This document shows, piece after piece, positions 25,344 through 34,496 of a stretch of 64,000 nucleotides of DNA (the first letter of the stretch is position 1; the number at the start of each line of letters is the position of its first letter). Under the pieces are notes generated by a model. The model was not told the DNA's origin and did not search any database. It was given only the letters and a program-made list of their open reading frames with translations. Position numbers and translations under genes: made by a program. The stretch is from Silvimonas soli (lineage in GTDB: Bacteria > Pseudomonadota > Gammaproteobacteria > Burkholderiales > Chitinibacteraceae), in NCBI RefSeq assembly GCF_030035605.1, contig NZ_CP106736.1, positions 434,001-498,000 on the forward strand, written 5' to 3'.

Positions 25344-26885
25344 TTAGCCGGCGACAGGTTCCGGTTCTGTGAGCATGCGATCGCGTGTCTGGTATCCGGC
25401 AAAGGCGGCAGCAAGAATGGCATCCTGGCTCCAGCTTTCACGCTCGAAAGTGCCGGTTAGCTGACCAGCCGAGAGCACGGCAATGCGGTCACAGATCAGC
25501 ATCAGTTCGCGCAGGTCGCTCGATACCACCACCAGCGCTTTGCCTTTACGCGCCAGTTCGCCAAACAGCGCGTAAATATCAAACTTGGCGCCGATATCAA
25601 TGCCGCGCGTAGGTTCGTCAAACAACAGCACTTCACAATCGCGCTCCAGCCAGCGCCCAATCACCACTTTTTGCTGATTGCCGCCAGAGAGTTCCTGCAC
25701 CGTTTGTTGCGGGCCAGAGGTCCGGATATGCATGGCGTTGATCTGCCGTTGGGCCAGCGCGTGTTCACGCTTGTTATCCACCACGCCATGGGCGGATACC
25801 GCATCCATATTGCCCAGCGAGATATTGGCGGCAATCGATTGCGACAGCAGCAAGCCCTCGCCTTTGCGATCTTCGGTGATCAGCGCAATGCCGTGATTCA
25901 CCGCATCGGTTGGGGACGAAATCGTGACCGGCTTGAGCGGGTTGCCCACCGCCACGCTGCCGCGATCAGCGCGATCGGCACCGTAGATCAACCTCAGTAA
26001 TTCGGTACGTCCGGCACCGATCAAACCACTGATGCCAAAAATCTCGCCGCTGCGTACTTCCAGTGAAATATCTTTTACAACGTCGCCGCGGCCCAGGCCT
26101 TTTACTGCCAGCAAGGGCGCGCCGATCGGGCGAACCCCAAAATCAATCTTCTCGCCCAGTTCGCGACCTACCATCAAAGTCACCAACTGGTTACTGCTGT
26201 ATTTGGCGATGTCGTCTACGCACACCAGGCGACCATCGCGCAGCACCGCAATGCGGTCTGCAATACGCGACAGTTCTTCCAGCCGGTGCGAGATATACAC
26301 CAGCGCCACACCGCGTCGTTTGAGGGCGGCGATCTGGTCGAACAACAAATCGACTTCGCGCGCGGTGAGCATGGCGGTGGGCTCATCGAGGATCAGTACC
26401 CGACATTCGCCAATCAGGTTACGGGCGATCTCGACCATTTGCTGATGGCCGATGCCCAGTTCTCCGACCAGGGTGTCCGGATCGATGGCTTCCAACCCGA
26501 CTTGCGCCATGGCGTGGCGGGCGTCTTCGCGCAGTTTTGCGCGGGAAATCCAGCCTGCGCGGCGCGGTAATTTATTGAGAAACAGGTTTTCTGCCACCGA
26601 CAGCGTCGGCAACAAATTGAGTTCTTGCATCACCATGCGGATACCGGCGTGTTCTGCTTCGGTCCGGCTATGTGGTGTGTATGGCTGACCCTGGTATTGC
26701 ATCTGCCCGTGCGTGGGCGTCACCAGGCCACCAATAATTTTGGAAAGCGTACTTTTGCCCGCGCCATTCTCACCGGTCAGGGCTAATACTTCGCCCGGAT
26801 AAAGCTGCAGGGTGACATCGGCCAGCACTGGTGTGGCGTAGTCTTTACCCAGACCAGTTACGGCAATGATTTCGCGATCAGACAT
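25344..26885 (-). CDS. rbsA: Ribose ABC transporter ATP-binding protein
   Basis: 513 residues with two ABC cassettes. The first has Walker A GENGAGKSTL (about 38-47) and DEPTAM; the second has the degenerate GLIGAGRTELL P-loop typical of RbsA/MglA and the signature LSGGNQQKVVIGRWL with DEPTRGIDIG. It powers import with RbsC and RbsB. Confidence 0.96.
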   Translation of the reverse strand: MSDREIIAVTGLGKDYATPVLADVTLQLYPGEVLALTGENGAGKSTLSKIIGGLVTPTHGQMQYQGQPYTPHSRTEAEHAGIRMVMQELNLLPTLSVAENLFLNKLPRRAGWISRAKLREDARHAMAQVGLEAIDPDTLVGELGIGHQQMVEIARNLIGECRVLILDEPTAMLTAREVDLLFDQIAALKRRGVALVYISHRLEELSRIADRIAVLRDGRLVCVDDIAKYSSNQLVTLMVGRELGEKIDFGVRPIGAPLLAVKGLGRGDVVKDISLEVRSGEIFGISGLIGAGRTELLRLIYGADRADRGSVAVGNPLKPVTISSPTDAVNHGIALITEDRKGEGLLLSQSIAANISLGNMDAVSAHGVVDNKREHALAQRQINAMHIRTSGPQQTVQELSGGNQQKVVIGRWLERDCEVLLFDEPTRGIDIGAKFDIYALFGELARKGKALVVVSSDLRELMLICDRIAVLSAGQLTGTFERESWSQDAILAAAFAGYQTRDRMLTEPEPVAG

Positions 26886-26957
26886 ATTCAGGTCGTCCTG
26901 TATGGCGCGGCACCGTAACGGCGCCGCGCCGGGGCGTATTGGCAGATGCGTTTACGC

Positions 26958-27908
26958 TTACTTGGTGATCAGTTGTACCTGGGTTTCAACCACACCAGAC
27001 AGATCAGATTGTTTCTTGTGCTCTTTGATCGCCTTGAGCGCAACGTCGATCCCGAACACGGCTTGCTTGGCTGCAAACTGGTCAGCGGTAGCCAGCACAC
27101 GGCCGTCAGCCAGCATCGGCTTGATCGCATTGATATTGTCGTAACCCACCACCATCACCTTGCCTTGCTTGCCCGCTGCACGCACGGCAGACACGGCGCC
27201 AATAGCCATGTTGTCGTTACCGGCCAGCAGTGCTTTCAGGTTCGGGTATTCGTTCAACATGGCCGACGCCACGGCATTGCCCTTGTCGATTTCCCATTCG
27301 CCAGACTGTACCGAATCAACCTTGGCACCCACAGTGGTCATCGCATCTTTGAAACCGGCAGTGCGTTGCTGGGCGTTGGTGGTGGTCGAAACGCCTTCCA
27401 GAATGCCGACTTCATCACCGGATTTCAGTTTTTTGGCCAGGTAATCGCCGACCAGCTTGGCGCCAGCGCGGTTGTTCGGGCCCACAAACGGCACGTTCAG
27501 ATTTTTGGATTTCAGAACGTCGTTATCCAGCTTGTTATCGATGTTCACCACGATGATGCCGGCATCAACGGCTTTCTTGACCACCGGCACCAGCGCTTTG
27601 GAATCAGCCGGAGCAATCACAATGGCGTCGACTTTGGACACAATCATTTGCTCGACAATGCGAATCTGGTTGGCAGTGTCGGTTTCATCCTTGATGCCAT
27701 TGGTAACCAGATCGAACTGCGCGGCGTTTTGTTTCTGATAATCCTTGGCGCCTGTTTCCATGGTCAGGAAGAACTCGTTAGCCAGCGACTTCATCACCAG
27801 CGCGACCTTGGGTTTGTGGGCATCCGCATGGACGTTTGATACCGGCAACACAGCGACGGCGGTGAACGCAAATGCGGCGGCGATCATGCGGCGAATATTC
27901 TGTTTCAT
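26958..27908 (-). CDS. rbsB: Ribose ABC transporter substrate-binding protein
   Basis: 316 residues. A Sec signal peptide (MKQNIRRMIAAAFAFTAVAV...ADA) precedes a type-1 periplasmic binding protein fold (PKVALVMKSLANEFF at the mature N-terminus; GNDNMAIGAVSAVRAAG). ATG 27908 with AGGAGA upstream is preferred to a longer in-frame start at 28007. It is the first gene of the operon, close to two palindromic operators. Sugar choice (ribose rather than another pentose) rests on the co-encoded RbsD and RbsK. Confidence 0.94.
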   Translation of the reverse strand: MKQNIRRMIAAAFAFTAVAVLPVSNVHADAHKPKVALVMKSLANEFFLTMETGAKDYQKQNAAQFDLVTNGIKDETDTANQIRIVEQMIVSKVDAIVIAPADSKALVPVVKKAVDAGIIVVNIDNKLDNDVLKSKNLNVPFVGPNNRAGAKLVGDYLAKKLKSGDEVGILEGVSTTTNAQQRTAGFKDAMTTVGAKVDSVQSGEWEIDKGNAVASAMLNEYPNLKALLAGNDNMAIGAVSAVRAAGKQGKVMVVGYDNINAIKPMLADGRVLATADQFAAKQAVFGIDVALKAIKEHKKQSDLSGVVETQVQLITK

Positions 27909-27970
27909 GCTTGTCTCCTGAATGAACTGGACTGCACTGATTTGGTGATCGTGATTGGGTAAATAAAAAA

Positions 27971-27982
27971 GCAAACGTTTGC
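27971..27982. promoter_or_regulatory. RbsR operator candidate, proximal
   Basis: GCAAACGTTTGC, a perfect 12-bp palindrome with the central CG typical of LacI-family operators, 63 bp before the rbsB start and next to A-rich promoter-like sequence. Confidence 0.75.
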
Positions 27983-28044
27983 GCAAACAAACAAAAAACT
28001 GGCGCATGGGCTACCGCGTTTTCTGCTTGGCAGAGTCAGATGTA

Positions 28045-28056
28045 GCAAACGTTTGC
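28045..28056. promoter_or_regulatory. RbsR operator candidate, distal
   Basis: A second exact copy of GCAAACGTTTGC, 74 bp centre to centre from the first. That is close to seven helical turns, so the two sites face the same side of the DNA, as needed for repression by looping. Confidence 0.72.
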
Positions 28057-28645
28057 GCACTACAAATTACGAATGATTACCCCATTGCCGTCAACAACAT
28101 TACGTTTTGCGGCGCACCAGGAAAGCACAGTCAGCTTGTTTTTGGTGCATGTGAGAAGGCGACTGGACCGAACAACTAGCCATTGAAAGCTGACACATGT
28201 CGTTATCCATCCAGCACGGCGGAAGGCGAGACAACCGTGTTTCTATGGCGCTCAGGCATTTTTCGGAGATGGTTTTTGCGCAAAGATGTAAGGCCAGCCA
28301 GCGTTTTCAGTGCTTTAACGGCGGTTGTCGCTTGCCGGTTACCAAGCTATTTTTGCGTGAACGGCATGTGCAAACGCATATCGATATCTAAAAAAAAGCT
28401 GTGGTTTTTTGCAACAGTCCACACCTCAAGACCGCATGTTCAGACACAAAATGAAATGCAGCCTGGTATGGCGACCCATTTCATGACTCGAAATCGGTCA
28501 TCGACTTAGCACTACCAGCTTAAAAGCTGATACATGAAGAAATATTTGCGGTATTTTTTCCGCAAAATCCGGTGGGAAAGTCCACAGCGAGCGGCAACAA
28601 TAGCTTTGCCAGACTATGTATCCGGCATATTTATTGGAGACCGCA
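28057..28645. other. Gene-poor intergenic region with an imperfect direct repeat
   Basis: About 590 bp between the rbs operators and the loiP start. The only frames (for example 28183-28509, rich in Arg/Ser/Phe/Cys) look non-coding. A direct repeat, AAAGCTGACACATG (28186-28199) and AAAGCTGATACATG (28523-28536), matches at 13 of 14 positions. No promoter or RNA gene could be assigned with confidence. Confidence 0.4.
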
Positions 28646-29401
28646 ATGCAATACCGTTACTCACTTTCCATTCTCGCCGCCGCCACGCTCGCCCTGACCG
28701 CTTGCGCTGGCATGGACACCAATGCGCTGATGCAATCGGGCGCCACTGCAGCGCAAGCCGCCATGCTGACCGACAGCGATGTGCAGCAACTGTCAGTGCA
28801 GTCTTGCCAGGAGCAAGACGCCAAATCGTCAATTGCTCCAGCGAGCAGCACTTACGCCAAACGTTTGAGCGTTATTTCCAAAGGTTTGCCGACCAGCGTG
28901 AATGGCGCGCCACTCAACTTCAAGGTGTATCAAACCAAAGACGTCAACGCCTGGGCGATGGCGAACGGCTGCGTACGCGTTTACAGCGGCTTGATGGACC
29001 TGATGACAGATGACGAAGTGCGCGCCGTGCTGGGACACGAAATTGGCCACGTCGCATTGGGCCACACCAAGAAAGCGGCGCAGTTGGCATATAGCGTCAC
29101 TGCCGCGCGTGGCGCAGCCGGTGCAGTGGGCGGGTCGACCGTGGCGGCACTTTCCAAATCGCAACTGGCTGATCTGGCCGAACAACTAGTCAACGCCCAG
29201 TTCTCGCAAAAGCAGGAAAGCCAGGCCGACGATTACTCGTTTGATCTTTTGAAGAGTAAAGGTTTGAGCCAGAAACCGCTGATGACCAGTTTCCAGAAAC
29301 TGGCCACGCTGGATGGCGGCAAGAGCACCATGATGAGCTCGCACCCCTCCTCCATTGATCGCGCCAAGCATATTCAGGACCGGATCAACTCGGGTAAGTG
29401 A
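28646..29401 (+). CDS. loiP: M48 metalloprotease lipoprotein, LoiP (YggG) type
   Basis: 251 residues. A lipoprotein signal (lipobox LTAC, about Cys18) is followed by an M48 peptidase domain with the zinc motif HEIGH (in VLGHEIGHVALGH) and the downstream Glu in QESQADDYSFDLL. The pattern SCQEQDAKSSIAPASSTYAKRL and DVNAWAMANGCVRVYSGLMD closely follows E. coli LoiP, an outer-membrane zinc protease linked to envelope stress and low osmolarity. ATG 28646 has GGAGA 6 nt upstream and begins the signal peptide; an in-frame start at 28616 would spoil it. Confidence 0.92.
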   Translation: MQYRYSLSILAAATLALTACAGMDTNALMQSGATAAQAAMLTDSDVQQLSVQSCQEQDAKSSIAPASSTYAKRLSVISKGLPTSVNGAPLNFKVYQTKDVNAWAMANGCVRVYSGLMDLMTDDEVRAVLGHEIGHVALGHTKKAAQLAYSVTAARGAAGAVGGSTVAALSKSQLADLAEQLVNAQFSQKQESQADDYSFDLLKSKGLSQKPLMTSFQKLATLDGGKSTMMSSHPSSIDRAKHIQDRINSGK

Positions 29402-29419
29402 GTCCCACCGCCCGAATAT

Positions 29420-29447
29420 AAAAAGGCCCGCAAATGCGGGCCTTTTT
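29420..29447. terminator. Bidirectional terminator
   Basis: A stem (AAAAAGGCCCGCA and its complement) with a very short loop and T-runs on both strands lies between the convergent ends of loiP and sucD. It would end the long TCA transcript. Confidence 0.9.
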
Positions 29448-29468
29448 ATTCACAACGGCAATCAACAA

Positions 29469-30356
29469 TTACTTGATCATGCCCTTGGATTTCAGCAATT
29501 CAAACATGGTCTTGCCGATTTCTGCCGGGCTGCGAGTGTAGGCAATGCCAGCCTTCTCAAATGCCTTGAACTTCTCTTCAGCCGTACCCTTGCCACCGGA
29601 GATGATCGCACCGGCGTGGCCCATGCGTTTACCCTTCGGTGCAGTAACGCCAGCGATGTAGCCCACAACCGGCTTGGTCACGTATTGGCGAGCGAACTCA
29701 GCAGCTTCTTCTTCTGCCGAACCGCCGATTTCACCGATCATCACGATCGCATCGGTATCCGGATCATCCTGGAACAGCTTGAGTGCGTCGATATGGCTGG
29801 TACCCGGAATTGGGTCGCCACCGATACCGATACATGTGGACTGGCCCAAACCCAGCGCGGTGGTTTGCGCTACGGCTTCATAGGTCAGCGTGCCGGAGCG
29901 CGACACAATGCCGATGCGGCCCGGGTTGTGGATGTGCCACGGCATGATGCCGATCTTGCACTCGCCCGGGGTGATGATACCTGGGCAGTTCGGGCCGATC
30001 AGGCGGATGCCGGCTTCGTCCACGGCTTTCTTCACATACAGCATGTCGATGGTCGGCACGCCTTCGGTAATACATACGATCAGCTTCACGCCGGAATCGA
30101 TGGCTTCAAGGATCGAATCCTTGGCAAAAGCTGCCGGTACGTAGATGACCGAGGCATCGGCTTGGGTCTGGCGTACCGCGTCTTTCATGGTGTTAAACAC
30201 CGGCAGACCCAGATGCTCGGCACCGCCCTTGCCCGGTGTTACGCCACCGACCACTTTGGTGCCGACTTTCAGTGCTTGTTCAGCATGGAAAGTGCCGTTC
30301 TTGCCGGTGAAACCCTGCACCAGCACTTTCGTGTTTTTGTTTACGAGAACGCTCAT
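29469..30356 (-). CDS. sucD: Succinyl-CoA synthetase alpha subunit
   Basis: 295 residues, typical. CoA-binding GFTGKNGTFHAEQAL at the N-terminus and the phosphohistidine motif GHAGAIISGG near residue 245 are intact. With SucC it makes ATP or GTP from succinyl-CoA. It follows sucC by 27 bp and is the last gene of the TCA cluster. Confidence 0.97.
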   Translation of the reverse strand: MSVLVNKNTKVLVQGFTGKNGTFHAEQALKVGTKVVGGVTPGKGGAEHLGLPVFNTMKDAVRQTQADASVIYVPAAFAKDSILEAIDSGVKLIVCITEGVPTIDMLYVKKAVDEAGIRLIGPNCPGIITPGECKIGIMPWHIHNPGRIGIVSRSGTLTYEAVAQTTALGLGQSTCIGIGGDPIPGTSHIDALKLFQDDPDTDAIVMIGEIGGSAEEEAAEFARQYVTKPVVGYIAGVTAPKGKRMGHAGAIISGGKGTAEEKFKAFEKAGIAYTRSPAEIGKTMFELLKSKGMIK

Positions 30357-30383
30357 TTTTGAATCCTTATCCGATGCGGATGA

Positions 30384-31553
30384 TTAGAGGGCAGCCACGG
30401 CGGCAACAATCTTTTCCGCCGCATCGTTCAAACCTTGTGCCGAGGTCAGGGCTAGGCCCGATTCGTCCAGAATCTTGGCGCCCAGTTCGGCGTTGTTGCC
30501 TTCCAGACGCACCACCACCGGCACGGTAACGTGCACTTCTTTCACCGCCGCAATGATCGCTTCGGCAATCATGTCGCAACGCACGATACCGCCGAAGATG
30601 TTGATCAGTACGCCCTTGACCGAGGTGTCAGCCAGGATCAGCTTGAAGGCTTCGATCACGCGCTCTTTGGTTGCGCCGCCGCCCACGTCCAGGAAGTTGG
30701 CTGGCTGGCCGCCCTTGAGCTTGATGATGTCCATGGTGGCCATGGCCAGACCGGCGCCGTTCACCATACAACCGATATTGCCTTCCAGTGCCACATAGTT
30801 CAGCTCGAATTCGGACGCTTTCACTTCGCGTTCGTTTTCTTGCGACTTGTCGCGTTGTGCCAGCAGATCCGGGTGACGGAACAAGGCGTTGGAATCGAGG
30901 TTGATCTTGCCATCCACGCAGGCCAGTTCGCCGTTTTCACGCAACGCCAGCGGGTTCACTTCAAACAGCGCAAAGTCGTTTTCGACGAATGCGTTGTAGG
31001 CGCCCAACATCAGCTTGGTGAACGCGCCGATTTGCGCGCCGGACAGGCCCAATGCAAACGCAGCATCACGCGCCTGGAACGGCTGCATGCCGGTCAGCGG
31101 GTTCACTTCAATCTTGATGATTTTTTCTGGTGTTTCCTCAGCGACCTTCTCGATCTCCACGCCGCCTTCAGTGGACACCATAAACACGATGCGTTGCGAA
31201 CCGCGGTCTACCACCGCGCCCAGGTACAGTTCGCGCTGCACCGGGTACATGTCTTCACATACCAGCACGCTGTGTACAGGCTGGCCAGCGGCGTCGGTCT
31301 GGTAAGTCACCAGGTTGGTACCGATCAGGCGGGTGGCTTCTGCCGCAGCTTCTTCGCGGCTCTTTACCACTTTCACGCCACCAGCCTTACCACGGCCACC
31401 AGCATGCACTTGCGCCTTGACCACGGCGAACTTCCCGCCGAGGGTGTCATAAGCTGCAGCCGCTTCTTCGCCGCTGTTGGCCAGAATGCCGCGTTGTACC
31501 GGCAGACCATATTTGGCCAGCAGTGCCTTGGCCTGATATTCATGCAGATTCAT
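30384..31553 (-). CDS. sucC: Succinyl-CoA synthetase beta subunit
   Basis: 389 residues. The start MNLHEYQAKALLAKYGLPV is family-typical. An ATP-grasp domain (VKAQVHAGGRGKAGGVK) and C-terminal CoA-ligase domain (GIVRCDMIAEAII) follow. ATG 31553 has AAGGA-like sequence upstream and matches other SucC proteins better than the in-frame start at 31613. Confidence 0.97.
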   Translation of the reverse strand: MNLHEYQAKALLAKYGLPVQRGILANSGEEAAAAYDTLGGKFAVVKAQVHAGGRGKAGGVKVVKSREEAAAEATRLIGTNLVTYQTDAAGQPVHSVLVCEDMYPVQRELYLGAVVDRGSQRIVFMVSTEGGVEIEKVAEETPEKIIKIEVNPLTGMQPFQARDAAFALGLSGAQIGAFTKLMLGAYNAFVENDFALFEVNPLALRENGELACVDGKINLDSNALFRHPDLLAQRDKSQENEREVKASEFELNYVALEGNIGCMVNGAGLAMATMDIIKLKGGQPANFLDVGGGATKERVIEAFKLILADTSVKGVLINIFGGIVRCDMIAEAIIAAVKEVHVTVPVVVRLEGNNAELGAKILDESGLALTSAQGLNDAAEKIVAAVAAL

Positions 31554-31619
31554 GTGAAAATCCTTGTGAGGAGTAAAGCGTGAGGGGTGAGGCGCTGTGA
31601 CCTCCCTCCTCACACAAGA

Positions 31620-33053
31620 TCAAGAGTGAAGGCCGCGCTTGTCGACGCCCAGCGCTGCTTCGTGTACCGCTTCAGACAGCGACGGATGCGCATGAACGAT
31701 GCGCGCGATGTCTTCTGACGATGCATTGAATTCCATCGCGACCACGGCTTCGGTAATCAGTTCAGACGCAAACGGCCCGATGATATGGACGCCGAGAATG
31801 CGGTCGGTCTTGGCATCGGCCAGCATTTTCACAAAGCCAGCGGTTTCGCCCAGACCCAGCGCGCGACCATTCGGCGCAAACGGGAACTGACCTTTACGGT
31901 ATTCCACGCCTTCTGCCTTCAACTGTTGCTCGGTCTTGCCGACCCAAGCCATTTCCGGGCTGGTGTAGATCACCCACGGCACGGTGTTGAAGTCGATATG
32001 CGGGTGCTGACCAGCAATGCGTTCAGCCACTGCCACGCCCTCTTCCGACGCCTTGTGCGCCAGCATCGGACCACGCACCACGTCACCCACCGCCCACAGA
32101 TTTGGCAGGCTGGTACGGCATTCATCGTCCACCACGATGAAACCACGGGCATCCAGCGGCAAGCCGACTGCATCGGCAGCTAGATTCCAGGTATTCGGGA
32201 CACGCCCAATCGAAACGATCAGCTTGTCGAAGGTTTCGGCGTGCTCTTTGCCCTCAGAATCGGTGTATTCCACCTTCACCGATTTGGCCGTCGCTTTGGT
32301 GGTGTTGATCTTCACGCTGGTGCTGATCTTCAGACCTAGTTCCTTGATGAAAATCTTCTGCGCTTCTTTGGCAACCGCTTCGTCGGCAGCCAGCAAGAAA
32401 CCAGGTGCGGCTTCCAGGATGGATACATCTGCGCCGAGGCGCTTCCATACCGAGCCCATTTCCAGACCGATCACACCAGCGCCGATCACGCCCAGCTTCT
32501 TGGGCACTTCCGGAATGCTCAGCGCGCCCACGTTATCCAGTACCACCTTGTTATCGAACGGCAGACCTGGCAACTGACGGGGTACCGAGCCGGTGGCGAT
32601 GATCACGTGAGTCGATTCGACTACTTCGGTCTTGCCGGATTCTTCGACTTCGACCTGCCACTTGTCACCATTGCGGCCAACGATCTTGCCGTGACCAAAC
32701 AGGCTGGCCACCTTGTTCTTTTTGAACAGAAAGCCAATGCCGCCGGTGAGCTTGCTGACGATGCCATCTTTGCGTTCCAGCATCTTGGCCACATCGAACT
32801 TGGCACCCGAAACGGTAATGCCATGCGCCTGGAACTTGTGCTCAAGACGCTCCCAGTTTTCGGAAGACTCAAGCAGCGCCTTGGAAGGAATACAACCCAC
32901 GTTCAGACAAGTACCACCGAGGCTTTGCTTGCCTTCCTTGTTCTTGAATTCATCCACGCACGCGGTTTTGAAACCCAGTTGCGCAGCGCGGATTGCCGCG
33001 ACGTAGCCACCAGGGCCGCCACCGATCACCAGTACATCGAATTGTTGAGACAT
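31620..33053 (-). CDS. lpd: Dihydrolipoyl dehydrogenase (E3)
   Basis: 477 residues. FAD motif VIGGGPGGYVAAIRAAQ, redox disulfide GGTCLNVGCIPSK (Cys pair at about 50/55), NAD motif GAGVIGLEMGSVW and the C-terminal catalytic HAHPSLSEAVHEA. It has no N-terminal lipoyl domain, unlike the Lpd of some Neisseriales pyruvate complexes. Placed after odhB, so it probably serves the 2-oxoglutarate dehydrogenase complex. Confidence 0.96.
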   Translation of the reverse strand: MSQQFDVLVIGGGPGGYVAAIRAAQLGFKTACVDEFKNKEGKQSLGGTCLNVGCIPSKALLESSENWERLEHKFQAHGITVSGAKFDVAKMLERKDGIVSKLTGGIGFLFKKNKVASLFGHGKIVGRNGDKWQVEVEESGKTEVVESTHVIIATGSVPRQLPGLPFDNKVVLDNVGALSIPEVPKKLGVIGAGVIGLEMGSVWKRLGADVSILEAAPGFLLAADEAVAKEAQKIFIKELGLKISTSVKINTTKATAKSVKVEYTDSEGKEHAETFDKLIVSIGRVPNTWNLAADAVGLPLDARGFIVVDDECRTSLPNLWAVGDVVRGPMLAHKASEEGVAVAERIAGQHPHIDFNTVPWVIYTSPEMAWVGKTEQQLKAEGVEYRKGQFPFAPNGRALGLGETAGFVKMLADAKTDRILGVHIIGPFASELITEAVVAMEFNASSEDIARIVHAHPSLSEAVHEAALGVDKRGLHS

Positions 33054-33092
33054 GTTTATGACCTTGTTCTGCGAGCTAACAAATCGCCATAG

Positions 33093-33170
33093 GGTGCAAT
33101 GAGCATCGCGAATTGCACCGGCCAAGTAGCTGTACCTTGAGCGGTGGGTTACGCCTGCGGCTAACCCACC
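33093..33170. repeat. Two adjacent REP-like hairpins between odhB and lpd
   Basis: Hairpin one: GGTGCAAT (33093-33100) with ATTGCACC (33112-33119). Hairpin two: GGTGGGTTA (33143-33151) with TAACCCACC (33162-33170), preceded by CTATGGCG-like and followed by CTATC. Both resemble interspersed palindromic repeats found across many proteobacteria (TAGGGTGCAAT..., GGGTGGGTTA...). They take up most of the 130-bp gap inside the operon. Confidence 0.7.
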
Positions 33171-33183
33171 CTATCAAAGAGGC

Positions 33184-34431
33184 TTAGATATCGAGAATCA
33201 GGCGAGCCGGGTCTTCAATCGCTTCCTTGATCGCCACCAGGCTCAACACGGCTTCGCGACCGTCAATGATGCGGTGATCGTACGACTGGGCCAGATACAT
33301 CATCGGGCGCACCACCACTTCACCGTTCTCGACCACAGCGCGTTCTTTGGTCGCGTGCATGCCCAGAATCGCGGATTGCGGCGGGTTGATGATCGGAGTG
33401 GACATCATCGAACCAAAAGTACCGCCATTGGAGATGGTGTACGTACCGCCAGTGAGTTCTTCCACCGTCAGCTTACCTTCTTGCGCGCGCTTGCCGAACT
33501 CGGCGATGGTCTTTTCGATATCGGCCAGGCTCAGTTGGTCCGCATTGCGGATGATCGGCACGACCAGACCACGCGGGCTGCCCACAGCCACGCCAATGTC
33601 ATAGAAGCCGTGGTAAACGATTTCATTCCCATCGACCGATGCGTTCACAATCGGGTACTTCTTGAGTGCGTGTACCGCAGCTTTCACGAAGAAGCCCATG
33701 AAACCCAGCTTGATGCCGTGCTCTTTCTCAAAGCGGTCTTTGTATTTGTTACGCAGATCCATTACCGGCTTCATGTTCACTTCATTGAAGGTGGTAAGGA
33801 TGGCGTTGGTTTGTTGCGATTGCAGCAGGCGCTCGGCCACGCGTTGACGCAGGCGGCTCATGGCCACGCGTTGTTCCTGGCGATCACCTTGTGGCAGCAC
33901 AAATGCCGGAGCTGCGGCGGGCGCTGCAACGGCGGGCTTGTTACCGCTGGCGATGGCGTTCTGCACATCTTCTTTCAGTACACGGCCACCACGACCGGAA
34001 CCCGCAACTTGCGAGGCATCCAGGCCAGCATCTGCAGCCAGTTTCTTGGCAGCTGGCATCACAGCAGTGCCAAAACCAACGGCAGAGGCTTCGACGCCAT
34101 GCGCTTCAGCGGCAGCGGCAACACGCTTTTTGTCTTCAACGACTTGTGCGGCCGGAGCAGCGGCGGCAGTTGGCGCAGCGCCAGCAGCTTTGGCTTCGGT
34201 ATCGATGGTGGCAATGATTTCATTGCTACCAACGTTGTCACCTTCATGCTTGACGATGGACACCAGCACGCCAGCTTGTGGTGCCGGGATTTCCAGCACG
34301 ACTTTGTCGGTTTCCAGATCGATCAGTGTTTCGTCACGGGCAACCGCCTCGCCTTCTTTTTTCTTCCACTGCAAAAGGGTCGCTTCAGCAACAGATTCGG
34401 GCAGCTGCGGGACTTTGATCTCAATAATCAT
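33184..34431 (-). CDS. sucB: 2-oxoglutarate dehydrogenase E2, dihydrolipoyl succinyltransferase
   Basis: 415 residues. One N-terminal lipoyl domain (DLETDKVVLEIPAP with the lipoyl Lys near residue 44), an Ala/Pro-rich linker, a peripheral-subunit-binding domain (PAAKKLAADAGLDASQVAGSG) and the catalytic domain ending with the HRIIDG active-site motif. ATG 34431 (MIIEIKVPQLPESV) is preferred to 34464. It follows sucA by 65 bp. Confidence 0.97.
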   Translation of the reverse strand: MIIEIKVPQLPESVAEATLLQWKKKEGEAVARDETLIDLETDKVVLEIPAPQAGVLVSIVKHEGDNVGSNEIIATIDTEAKAAGAAPTAAAAPAAQVVEDKKRVAAAAEAHGVEASAVGFGTAVMPAAKKLAADAGLDASQVAGSGRGGRVLKEDVQNAIASGNKPAVAAPAAAPAFVLPQGDRQEQRVAMSRLRQRVAERLLQSQQTNAILTTFNEVNMKPVMDLRNKYKDRFEKEHGIKLGFMGFFVKAAVHALKKYPIVNASVDGNEIVYHGFYDIGVAVGSPRGLVVPIIRNADQLSLADIEKTIAEFGKRAQEGKLTVEELTGGTYTISNGGTFGSMMSTPIINPPQSAILGMHATKERAVVENGEVVVRPMMYLAQSYDHRIIDGREAVLSLVAIKEAIEDPARLILDI

Positions 34432-34496
34432 AAGAACTACTCCAATTGGTTCTTGTTGTGACAAGACGCGGCGGGAAGGCCCCCGCCGCGTTGGAA

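Noticed and set aside
28183..28509. 108-codon frame before loiP
   Set aside because: No ribosome site, no domain and an unusual Arg/Ser/Cys mix; probably non-coding.
30531..31583. 350-codon open frame on the plus strand opposite sucC
   Set aside because: Antisense shadow with His/Gln/Phe-rich composition.
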